A DNA stretch of 64,000 nt from Bradyrhizobium manausense. GTDB taxonomy: Bacteria; Pseudomonadota; Alphaproteobacteria; Rhizobiales; Xanthobacteraceae. The position numbers and the translations under genes were made by a program. The notes beneath the pieces were generated by a model, which worked only from the letters and a program-made list of their open reading frames with translations, ran no database searches and had not been told where the DNA came from. The stretch covers positions 186,001-250,000 of the forward strand of contig NZ_JAFCLG010000009.1 of assembly GCF_018129685.1 (NCBI RefSeq). Direction: 5' to 3'. The number at the start of each line of letters is the position of its first letter. The first letter of the stretch is position 1. Below, in pieces: positions 57,206 to 64,000 of the stretch.

Positions 57206-58610
57206 GGAAGGGCTGAAGCAAGGCGCCGTCGGATGTCTGCGCGGCGCCGGCATGGCTGGTCTGGGCGATCACGGCGCGGCGGTCGACGACCGCCTGATGG
57301 AATTGCGCCAGCACGAGACCGAAAGCGGCGAGGTCACCGTCCTCGATGGCGCCGTCTTCGTGGCAGACCAGCGTTTCGCGCAGGATGTCGTCGGCGGCGC
57401 TCTGCATGGATGCGAGCTCGTCGAGCGAGGTCGCCTCGCGCACGCTGGAGATCGCCGTCAGCAGGCGGTCGCGATGCAGCGCATTCTCGCTGCGCTCCTC
57501 GCGCCGCAGGTAGTGCCGCAGCCAGGCAGCGACAGAGCCGAGACCGGAGAGCAGCAGCACCGCGCCCCAGATGTAGTCACTGTACTTGTCCATGAAGCTG
57601 CGTTCATTGCCATCGATATAGGCGGCCGCGCCCGGATGCGCCGGAATTGCAGCGTCCTTGTCGGTGTCGGGCTTCTGGATGTGGCGAGCGCCGGGCAGGT
57701 CCTTGGTCAGCGAGGGTTTGACCGCGAACAGGTCGCGGGTGAAGGCGTCAACCGTATCTTCCGACAGCGCGCTCGGCGCCACGATCAAATGATTGACGGC
57801 GATGGTCTCGATCTTGTCGTCAGGCCGCTGCGGGGCCGCGGCAAATGCGCCCGCGGGGATTTCCTCGGATTCGTACAGCGGATGCCGCTCGGCGATCGCA
57901 TCGGAGACGTCGACGGAGAGGAATTTCGGCTCGCCGCGCAAGCGCGCGGTGGCGGCGATGGTGTCTGCGATGACCTTGTCGTCGAGCGCGCCCACCATCA
58001 TGAAGGCATCGAGCGTTGTATCCTGGGTCATGTCGGAGATGTGGTCGGTGCCGAACTGGCTGGTCGTCACCTTCTGCGGATTGACGCCTGACTCGGCGAG
58101 GATGACGCGCAGCAGATTGGGATTGGCATCGCCGAGGCCGACGATGCCGATGCGCCTGCCGCTGAGCGAAGCGATGTCTGTGACCTTCGACTTCGCCGTG
58201 CCCTTGCGCCCTGTCGGTGCCCACAGCACCACGAAATTCCGCCGCAGGATCGCGACCGAATTGGCCTCGGCCGGCATCGCGAGGTCGCCGCGCGCAACCG
58301 CAAGATCGGTCTTGCCGCCACCGAGCAGATTGAGGCTCTGCAGCGTGCCGTCGGTCTGGATCGGCGTCAGCCGCACGGCATTGCTCTTCGCCTCGACCGC
58401 CTTCGCGATCGCAAGCACCAGCGTCTGGTCGTCGCTGCCCGCAGGTCCCACGGCGATGCGCAGCGTTGCCGGCTGCCAGAACCAATAGGCAATCGCGAGC
58501 GCAACCGTCAGGAGCGATAGCAGGCTCGCCAGCGCGAGCCACGGGCCGAAGCGGTTGCGGCGGCGGGACGCGCCGCCGCTGGTGATGCTCAGATCGCTCG
58601 GCACGGGCAT
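57183..58610 (-). CDS. Membrane-anchored TAXI-family substrate-binding protein
   Basis: The 475-residue protein has an N-terminal membrane helix (about 24-45), a TAXI solute-binding domain (about 52-340), a second helix (about 345-365) and a cytoplasmic tail of about 110 residues. Binding-protein motifs include LRIAVGPAGSDDQTL and LDLAVARGDLAM-like regions. TAXI proteins normally work with TRAP permeases, but none is adjacent. The tail and double anchor suggest a receptor or sensory role. I chose ATG at 58610, with GAGG 8 bases upstream; a GTG at 58640 is also possible. Confidence 0.75.
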   Translation of the reverse strand: MPVPSDLSITSGGASRRRNRFGPWLALASLLSLLTVALAIAYWFWQPATLRIAVGPAGSDDQTLVLAIAKAVEAKSNAVRLTPIQTDGTLQSLNLLGGGKTDLAVARGDLAMPAEANSVAILRRNFVVLWAPTGRKGTAKSKVTDIASLSGRRIGIVGLGDANPNLLRVILAESGVNPQKVTTSQFGTDHISDMTQDTTLDAFMMVGALDDKVIADTIAATARLRGEPKFLSVDVSDAIAERHPLYESEEIPAGAFAAAPQRPDDKIETIAVNHLIVAPSALSEDTVDAFTRDLFAVKPSLTKDLPGARHIQKPDTDKDAAIPAHPGAAAYIDGNERSFMDKYSDYIWGAVLLLSGLGSVAAWLRHYLRREERSENALHRDRLLTAISSVREATSLDELASMQSAADDILRETLVCHEDGAIEDGDLAAFGLVLAQFHQAVVDRRAVIAQTSHAGAAQTSDGALLQPFPISTAAR

Positions 58611-58661
58611 CTGGCTGTCCTCATCGGCAAGCTGCCCCACCGGCAGAGGCGGCGGGTGGCG

Positions 58662-59582
58662 TCAGTATTTCGCAGGCACGTACATCTCCGGCGGAATCGG
58701 GCCGCGGTGATAGTCGGGATTGCGGACGCGCGGCGGCAGCTCCACGGGCGTGTGGGCGACCTCCTGATAGGGAATCTGGCTCAAAAGATGCGAGATGCAG
58801 TTGAGGCGCGCGCGCTTCTTGTCCACGGCATCGACGATCCACCACGGGCTGTCCGGCAGATGCGTGTGCTCCAGCATCGCTTCCTTGGCCTTGGTGTAGG
58901 CCTCCCAGCGGCTGCGAGCCTCGACGTCCATCGGGCTCAGCTTCCACTGCTTGAGCGGATCCTTGATGCGCATGGTGAAGCGGAATTGCTGTTCGTCATC
59001 GGTGATCGAGAACCAGTATTTGACCAGGATGATGCCGGAGCGGATCAGCATCCGCTCGAACTCCGGCACCGTCTTGAAGAACTCCTGGTACTGCTCTTCG
59101 GTGCAGAAGCCCATCACGCGCTCGACGCCGGCGCGGTTGTACCAGCTGCGGTCGAACAGCACGATCTCGCCGCCGGCAGGCAGATGCGACACGTAACGCT
59201 GGAAATACCATTGCGTGCGTTCGCGCTCGTTCGGGGCCGGGAGCGCCGCGACACGGCAGATGCGGGGATTAAGGCGCTGGGTGATGCGTTTGATCACGCC
59301 GCCCTTGCCGGCGGAATCGCGGCCCTCGAACAGCACCACGACCTTCTTCTTCTCGGCCTGCACCCAGTCCTGCAGCTTGACCAGCTCGCCCTGGAGGCGG
59401 AGCAGCTCGCGGAAATAGAGCCTGCGATCCACCGAGGGGCGGAGCGCGTCGGTCTCGTCCAGCAGCTCGTCGAGCCTGCTGTCATCGAGCTCCATCTCCA
59501 GCTCTTCGTCGAGATCGTCGGTCATTTCCCGGATGATGCGCTCGCGCTTGGCCATTTCAGGGGTGCGGTCGGATGAGGTCAT
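58662..59582 (-). CDS. ppk2: Polyphosphate kinase 2 (PPK2)
   Basis: PPK2 transfers phosphate between polyphosphate and nucleoside diphosphates. The 306-residue protein has the family length and motifs: Walker A GRDSAGKGG (about 87-95), DRSWYNRAGVERVMGF (Walker B region, about 146-161) and WKLSPMD with following ARSRWEAY. The N-terminal 45 residues are acidic and probably disordered. It is 51 bases upstream of the TAXI gene in the same direction. AAGGA lies a few bases before the ATG. Confidence 0.92.
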   Translation of the reverse strand: MTSSDRTPEMAKRERIIREMTDDLDEELEMELDDSRLDELLDETDALRPSVDRRLYFRELLRLQGELVKLQDWVQAEKKKVVVLFEGRDSAGKGGVIKRITQRLNPRICRVAALPAPNERERTQWYFQRYVSHLPAGGEIVLFDRSWYNRAGVERVMGFCTEEQYQEFFKTVPEFERMLIRSGIILVKYWFSITDDEQQFRFTMRIKDPLKQWKLSPMDVEARSRWEAYTKAKEAMLEHTHLPDSPWWIVDAVDKKRARLNCISHLLSQIPYQEVAHTPVELPPRVRNPDYHRGPIPPEMYVPAKY

Positions 59583-59699
59583 GAGTCCTTCTTTCGGCGG
59601 GATGCCTGTCGCCCACGACCATCGGCGGGGTTTATTGCGGCCATGTGACAATGGCGGCCGGGCCGGCCGGGCGGAGCCCGAATTGGCCCGGGAGGCCCG

Positions 59700-60161
59700 T
59701 CACACCGGCAGCGCGATCGAATATTTGACCTGGCTGAGCGCAAAGCTCGACTCGATCGAGGCGATGCCGTCGAGCCGCGTCAGCTTGGTCTTCAGGAAGG
59801 TTTCATAGGAGGCGAGGTCGGCCGCGACGACGCGCAAGAGATAGTCGCGGTTGCCGGTCATGAGGTAGCACTCCAGCACCTCGTCCCATTTCGAGATGGC
59901 GCGGGCAAAGCGGTTGAGGTCTTCCTCCTTCTGCCGCGCCAGCTTGATCGAGATGAACACGCTGACATGCAGCCCCAGCGCCTTCTGGTCCACGGTCGCG
60001 ATGTAACGCGAGATCACGCCGCGCTCCTCCAGCAGCTTGACCCGCCGGTGGCAGGGCGAAACCGAGAGCCCGACCTTGTCGGCGAGCTCCTGCATGGTCA
60101 GCCGGCTGTCGTTCTGGAGCAGGGCAAGAATCTTGCGGTCGATGGCGTCGAGCTCGGGCAT
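59700..60161 (-). CDS. Lrp/AsnC-family transcriptional regulator
   Basis: The 153-residue protein has an N-terminal HTH (about 5-60; MQELADKVGLSVSPCHRRVKLLEERGVI) and a RAM effector domain (about 65-150). Residues such as GNRDYLLRVVA resemble the amino-acid-binding part. It is divergent from the E1-like gene and a likely regulator of it. The start at 60161 gives PELDAIDRKIL; an in-frame extension to 60209 is less likely. Weak ribosome site. Confidence 0.88.
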   Translation of the reverse strand: MPELDAIDRKILALLQNDSRLTMQELADKVGLSVSPCHRRVKLLEERGVISRYIATVDQKALGLHVSVFISIKLARQKEEDLNRFARAISKWDEVLECYLMTGNRDYLLRVVAADLASYETFLKTKLTRLDGIASIESSFALSQVKYSIALPV

Positions 60162-60181
60162 TGGAATGAAACCTGTAATCT

Positions 60182-60209
60182 TTGGGTATTTCTTGGTATG
60201 ATATCCCAA
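60182..60209. promoter_or_regulatory. Candidate Lrp operator in the divergent Lrp/E1 promoter region
   Basis: TTGGG (60182-60186) and CCCAA (60205-60209) form an inverted pair 18 bases apart, within an AT-richer stretch that includes GGTATGATATCC. AT-rich inverted pairs between divergent genes are typical for Lrp-family regulators. Inference only. Confidence 0.35.
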
Positions 60210-60293
60210 TATCGGCGGGTATGACGCGAAAAATTGAGAAATCTGCCGCGTCCCGCAGCGCTATGATCGGCCTTGTTTTTCCGGAGCATCGCC

Positions 60294-62657
60294 ATGCCCG
60301 TTGAGCCCGCTCGCCTCGAAATCCTGACCGCCCTCAGCCGCAAGGCGCTGTGGCTGTCGTCATGGACCATCCACCACGCCAACCAGATCAGGCCGAACTC
60401 GGATGGCCTGAAGGTCGGCGGCCACCAGGCCTCCTCGGCCTCGCTCGCCACCATCATGTCGGCGCTGTATTTCCACGTGCTGCGCCCGGAGGACCGCGTC
60501 GCGGTGAAGCCGCATGCGAGCCCGGTGTTCCATGCCATCCAGTATCTGTTCGGCCGGCAGACCCGCGAGAAACTGGAGAACTTTCGCGGCTTCAAGGGCG
60601 CGCAGTCCTATCCCTCGCGCACCAAGGACGTCGACGACGTCGACTTCTCCACCGGTTCGGTCGGCCTCGGTGTCGCGCAGACGCTGTTCGCCTCGCTGGT
60701 GCAGGACTACGTCAAGGCCCATGGCTGGATGAAGGACCGCCGCGAAGGGCGGATGATCGCGCTGGTCGGCGACGCCGAGATGGACGAGGGCAACATCTTC
60801 GAGGCGCTTGCGGAGGGGTGGAAGCACGGCCTGCGCAACACCTGGTGGGTGGTCGACTACAACAGGCAGTCGCTCGACGCCGTCGTGCGCGAAGGTCTGT
60901 GGGAAAAGTTCGAGACCATGTTCCGCAATTTCGGCTGGGACGTGGTGATCGTGAAATATGGCCGGCTGATGCGCGAGGCCTTTGCCGAACCCGGCGGCGA
61001 GGCGCTGAAGCGCTGGATCGACAATTGCCCGAACGCGCTCTACGCCGCGCTGTGCTTCCAGGGCGGCGCGGCCTTCCGCAAGCATCTGCATGACGAGATC
61101 GGCGATCAGGGACCGATCACGGGGCTGATCGACAAGCGCAGCGACGAGGAGTTGCTGGCGCTGATGTCGAATCTCGGCGGCCACGACATGGCGAGCATGC
61201 TGGAGGCGTTCGAGTCCATCGACCACGATCGCCCGGTCTGCTTCATCGCCTACACCATCAAGGGCGTTGGCCTGCCGTTCCAGGGCCACAAGGACAACCA
61301 TGCCGGCCTCATGACGGTCGCGCAGATGGAGACATACCGCGCGAGCCAGAACATCCGCCCCGGCCACGAATGGGACAAGTACGAGGGTCTTTCGCAGGAC
61401 CCGGCCGAGCTCGACGCCTTCCTCGCGCGCGTGCCGTTCAACAAAGACGGCCGCCGGCTGACCGCGCCCGTCGTCGAGGTGCCGGCCCAGCTCGCCTTCA
61501 AGCCGTCGCCGCAGATGTCGACGCAACAGGGCTTTGGCCTTGTGCTGAACGAGATCGCGCGCGGCGACAGCGAGCTGGCCCAGCGCATCGTCACGACCTC
61601 GCCCGACGTGACGGTCTCGACCAATCTCGGCCCCTGGGTGAACAGGCGCGGCCTGTTCGCGCGCGGCGAGAAGGCGGACTTATTCCGTAGCGAGAAAATT
61701 CCGTCCACCTTCAACTGGGACTTCTCGCCCAAGGGCCAGCATCTCGAGCTCGGCATCGCCGAGATGAACCTGTTCATCATGCTCTCGGCGCTCGGCCTGT
61801 CGCACCAGATCAACGGCGAGCGGCTGCTGCCGGTCGGCACGCTCTACGATCCCTTCATTGAGCGCGGCCTCGATGCGCTGAACTATGCCTGCTACCAGGA
61901 TGCGCGCTTCATGGTGGCGGCGACGCCATCAGGCATCACGCTCGCACCCGAAGGCGGCGCGCACCAGTCGATCGCAACGCCTTTGATCGGCATGGCGCAG
62001 GACGGTCTCGCCTCGTTCGAGCCGGCCTTTGTCGACGAGCTCGCGGTCATCATGGGCTGGGGCTTCAACCACATGCAGCGCGACCCGGGCGAGGGCGGCT
62101 CGGTCTATCTCCGCCTGTCGACGCGCAGCATCGAGCAGGCGCAGCGCATCATGACGCCGGAACTGCAGCAGGGCATCACCGACGGGGCCTATTGGCTGCG
62201 CAAGCCCGGCCCCAATGCCGAACTCGTGATCGCCTATACCGGCGCGGTGGCGCCGGAGGCGATCGAAGCCACCGGCTTCATCGGTGAGGTCAGGCGCGAC
62301 ATCGGCCTGCTCGCGATCACGTCGGCAGATCGCCTCCACGCGGGCTGGACCGCCGCGCGGAAATTGCGGCGGGACCGGCGCGGCGTGCAGCATCTCAGCC
62401 ATATCGAGAAACTGCTGGCGCCGCTGCCGCGCGACTGCGGCATCGTGACCGTGATCGATGGCCACCCTTCCGCGCTCGGCTGGCTCGGCAGTGTCCGCGG
62501 CCATCGCGTCGAGGCGCTGGGCGTCGAGCAGTTCGGCCAGACCGGCACCATCGCGGACCTTTATCGGCATTACGGCATCGACGCCAATGCCATCATCGAT
62601 GCGGCGGAAAGCCTCACCATTGGCGCGCCGGTGCTGCATCGGAAGATGGCGGTGTGA
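60294..62657 (+). CDS. AceE/MdeB-like 2-oxoacid dehydrogenase E1 (transketolase-type, homodimeric)
   Basis: The 787-residue ThDP enzyme resembles the homodimeric pyruvate dehydrogenase E1 (AceE) and MdeB, the 2-oxobutanoate dehydrogenase E1 tied to methionine breakdown in Pseudomonas. The ThDP-binding motif GDAEMDEGNIFEA...N lies near 160-195. The cofactor and His residues include KVGGHQASSASLATIM and HQINGERLLPVG. It is divergent from an Lrp regulator, as mdeB is from mdeR. No E2 or E3 gene lies in the window. Start at 60294 has GGAG 8 bases upstream; frame is open to 60273. Confidence 0.83.
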   Translation: MPVEPARLEILTALSRKALWLSSWTIHHANQIRPNSDGLKVGGHQASSASLATIMSALYFHVLRPEDRVAVKPHASPVFHAIQYLFGRQTREKLENFRGFKGAQSYPSRTKDVDDVDFSTGSVGLGVAQTLFASLVQDYVKAHGWMKDRREGRMIALVGDAEMDEGNIFEALAEGWKHGLRNTWWVVDYNRQSLDAVVREGLWEKFETMFRNFGWDVVIVKYGRLMREAFAEPGGEALKRWIDNCPNALYAALCFQGGAAFRKHLHDEIGDQGPITGLIDKRSDEELLALMSNLGGHDMASMLEAFESIDHDRPVCFIAYTIKGVGLPFQGHKDNHAGLMTVAQMETYRASQNIRPGHEWDKYEGLSQDPAELDAFLARVPFNKDGRRLTAPVVEVPAQLAFKPSPQMSTQQGFGLVLNEIARGDSELAQRIVTTSPDVTVSTNLGPWVNRRGLFARGEKADLFRSEKIPSTFNWDFSPKGQHLELGIAEMNLFIMLSALGLSHQINGERLLPVGTLYDPFIERGLDALNYACYQDARFMVAATPSGITLAPEGGAHQSIATPLIGMAQDGLASFEPAFVDELAVIMGWGFNHMQRDPGEGGSVYLRLSTRSIEQAQRIMTPELQQGITDGAYWLRKPGPNAELVIAYTGAVAPEAIEATGFIGEVRRDIGLLAITSADRLHAGWTAARKLRRDRRGVQHLSHIEKLLAPLPRDCGIVTVIDGHPSALGWLGSVRGHRVEALGVEQFGQTGTIADLYRHYGIDANAIIDAAESLTIGAPVLHRKMAV

Positions 62658-62665
62658 CTCTCCTT

Positions 62666-62788
62666 CGTCGTCCTGGCGAAAGCCAGGACCCATACTCCGC
62701 GGCGGCGATTGTGGGCGGCGGGCGGTCGACGCCTGAGCAAACCAACCAGGGTTGGTGGCAATGGGTCCTGGCTTTCGCCAGGACGACG
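62666..62788. repeat. Palindromic intergenic element with perfect 28-bp arms
   Basis: The left arm (62666-62693) begins CGTCGTCCTGGCGAAAGCC, and the right arm (62761-62788) is its exact complement, 67 bases away. A small CCAAC...GTTGG hairpin lies inside near 62742-62755. The sequence resembles the element at 52934-53058, so both are probably members of one family. It lies between the E1 and aldehyde dehydrogenase genes. Confidence 0.8.
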
Positions 62789-62936
62789 GTGAGACCACCT
62801 TGCCACGTTCCCGCCATCGGCTCATATAACCTCCGTCCGCCGCAACGCTGGCCCCGCATATGGCGGGTTCAATTGCCGGCGCTTTCGTGCAAGGATGCCT
62901 GCCGAAACGCCCCCAAGCCCCAAAAAGAGGTTAACG

Positions 62937-64000
62937 ATGGTCAATCGCATGCAATTCTACATCGACGGCGCCTGGGTCGATCCCGCCGTCAAGAAGTCCA
63001 CTCCGGTCGTCAACCCCGCGACGGAAGAGGCGATGTACGAGGTTGCGCTGGGCTCCAAGGCCGATGTGGACAAGGCGGTTGCCGCCGCCAAGCGCGCCTT
63101 TGCGACATTCTCCCAGACCAGCCGTGACGAGCGCGTCGCGCTGCTCAGCAAAATCATCGAGGTCTACAAGGGTCGTCTCAAGGAGATCGGCGCCGCCGTC
63201 TCCGACGAAATGGGCGCGCCGCTGCCGATGGCGGAGAAGCTGCAGGCCGGCGCCGGCCTTGGCCATCTCATGACCACGCTCGACGTCCTCAAGAACTATC
63301 ATTTCGAGGAGCCCGTCGGCACCGCCATGGTGCTGCGCGAGCCGATCGGTGTGGTCGGCATGATCACGCCCTGGAACTGGCCGCTCAACCAGATCGCCTG
63401 CAAGGTCGCGCCCGCGCTCGCCGCCGGCTGCACCATGATCCTGAAGCCGTCGGAATTCACGCCGACCTCGGCTTTGATTTTTGCGGAAATCCTCCATGAA
63501 GCCGGCGTGCCGAAGGGTGTGTTCAACCTCGTCAACGGCCTTGGCCCCGAGGTTGGCGCTGCCATGAGCGAGCATCCCGACATCGACATGATCTCCTTCA
63601 CCGGCTCGACCCGCGCCGGCATCGACGTGGCCAAGCGCGCGGCGCCGACCGTGAAGCGCGTCAGCCAGGAGCTGGGCGGCAAGTCGCCGAACGTCATCCT
63701 CGAGGGTGCCGACCTCACCAAGGCGGTGACCGGCGGCGTGATGCACATGTTCAACAACTCCGGCCAGTCCTGCAACGCGCCCTCGCGCATGATCGTGCCG
63801 GCCTCGAAGATGAAGGAAGTCGCCGCGATCGCGAAGGCCGTCGCCGACAAGACCAAGGCGGGCGATCCGCGCGCCGAAGGCACCACGATCGGTCCCGTGG
63901 TCAACCGCGGCCAGTGGGACAAGATCCAGGGCCTGATCAAGAAGGGCATCGACGAGGGCGCAACGCTGGTTGCCGGCGGACCTGGCCTGCCCGAAGGCGT
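62937..64000 (+). CDS. Aldehyde dehydrogenase (ALDH superfamily), cut at the window edge
   Basis: About 354 codons are present; the C-terminus is missing. The enzyme oxidises an aldehyde to an acid using NAD(P). Visible motifs are TPWNWPLNQ (oxyanion Asn, about 140-148), KPSEFTP (NAD contact), FTGSTRAG, the catalytic Glu in QELGGKSPN and the catalytic Cys in NNSGQSCNAPSRM (about 270-282). GAGG lies 7 bases before the ATG. The start is clear and the substrate is not. Confidence 0.93.
   Translation, partial: MVNRMQFYIDGAWVDPAVKKSTPVVNPATEEAMYEVALGSKADVDKAVAAAKRAFATFSQTSRDERVALLSKIIEVYKGRLKEIGAAVSDEMGAPLPMAEKLQAGAGLGHLMTTLDVLKNYHFEEPVGTAMVLREPIGVVGMITPWNWPLNQIACKVAPALAAGCTMILKPSEFTPTSALIFAEILHEAGVPKGVFNLVNGLGPEVGAAMSEHPDIDMISFTGSTRAGIDVAKRAAPTVKRVSQELGGKSPNVILEGADLTKAVTGGVMHMFNNSGQSCNAPSRMIVPASKMKEVAAIAKAVADKTKAGDPRAEGTTIGPVVNRGQWDKIQGLIKKGIDEGATLVAGGPGLPEG

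Noticed and set aside
55037..57253. A 738-codon leftward frame opposite the EamA and dehydrogenase genes
   Set aside because: Complement of two clear genes, with composition typical of antisense frames.
1..64000. CRISPR arrays, tRNA or rRNA genes, transposases, phage or plasmid functions
   Set aside because: No regularly spaced identical repeats with spacers, cloverleaf, ribosomal sequence or recombinase motifs were found by reading. The tandem 15-bp arrays have no spacers.

Overview
The window is a GC-rich alphaproteobacterial chromosome segment that fits the genus Bradyrhizobium. The evidence is gene content and order. A fixL sensor with the heme-PAS residues of B. diazoefficiens FixL sits beside the start of fixJ. 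It is followed by a universal stress protein, a CBS-domain protein and the complete fixNOQP and fixGHIS operons. A second block carries narK, a single-domain globin, an FAD reductase and an assimilatory nitrate reductase in the arrangement described for the narK-bjgb-flp-nasC unit of B. diazoefficiens. No nod or nif genes, tRNAs, rRNAs, CRISPR arrays, transposases or phage genes were seen.

Region 1 (1-11300) is the oxygen-sensing and microaerobic respiration island. It holds fixJ (first codons only), fixL (TTG start), usp and CBS genes, the cbb3 oxidase genes fixNOQP, and the assembly genes fixGHIS. Perfect FixK2 boxes precede fixN and fixG, and a box with one mismatch precedes the stress gene. 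A 112-bp dispersed repeat closes the region and contains the stop codons of both fixS and the converging transporter gene.

Region 2 (11288-20650) is accessory metabolism: an MFS transporter, a secreted cupin, a thioredoxin-fold peroxiredoxin-like protein, two related LysR regulators flanking a 3-hydroxybutyrate dehydrogenase and a patatin-like phospholipase, an MpaB-like protein and an atypical glycogen synthase.

Region 3 (20849-31322) looks catabolic: a CaiB-type CoA-transferase, a complete peptide/opine-type ABC transporter, a zinc alcohol dehydrogenase, an isopropylmalate/tartrate-type dehydrogenase and an enoyl-CoA hydratase.

Region 4 (31445-41577) is mixed: an L,D-transpeptidase, a LysR-XRE operon flanked by two 15-bp minisatellites, CcdA, an HWE histidine kinase, several small secreted or membrane proteins (two under 35 residues), a serine hydrolase and an intradiol dioxygenase.

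Region 5 (41594-50796) is nitrate and nitrite assimilation with NO defence. nirC plus a PP2C-phosphatase/protein-kinase fusion run leftward, and narK-bjgb-flp-nasC runs rightward. The 691-bp divergent region contains a perfect sigma54 -24/-12 motif facing nirC, a near match facing narK, and tandem NtrC-type sites midway. I consider this the most interesting system in the window: a nitrogen-controlled divergent regulon that pairs nitrate/nitrite transport with a dual kinase/phosphatase.

Region 6 (50927-64000) holds a chemoreceptor, an SMP-30 lactonase-like protein, an aldo/keto reductase, an EamA transporter, a second zinc dehydrogenase, an orphan membrane-anchored TAXI protein, PPK2, an Lrp regulator divergent from an AceE/MdeB-like 2-oxoacid dehydrogenase E1, and a truncated aldehyde dehydrogenase. 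Three large palindromic intergenic elements lie in regions 3 and 6.
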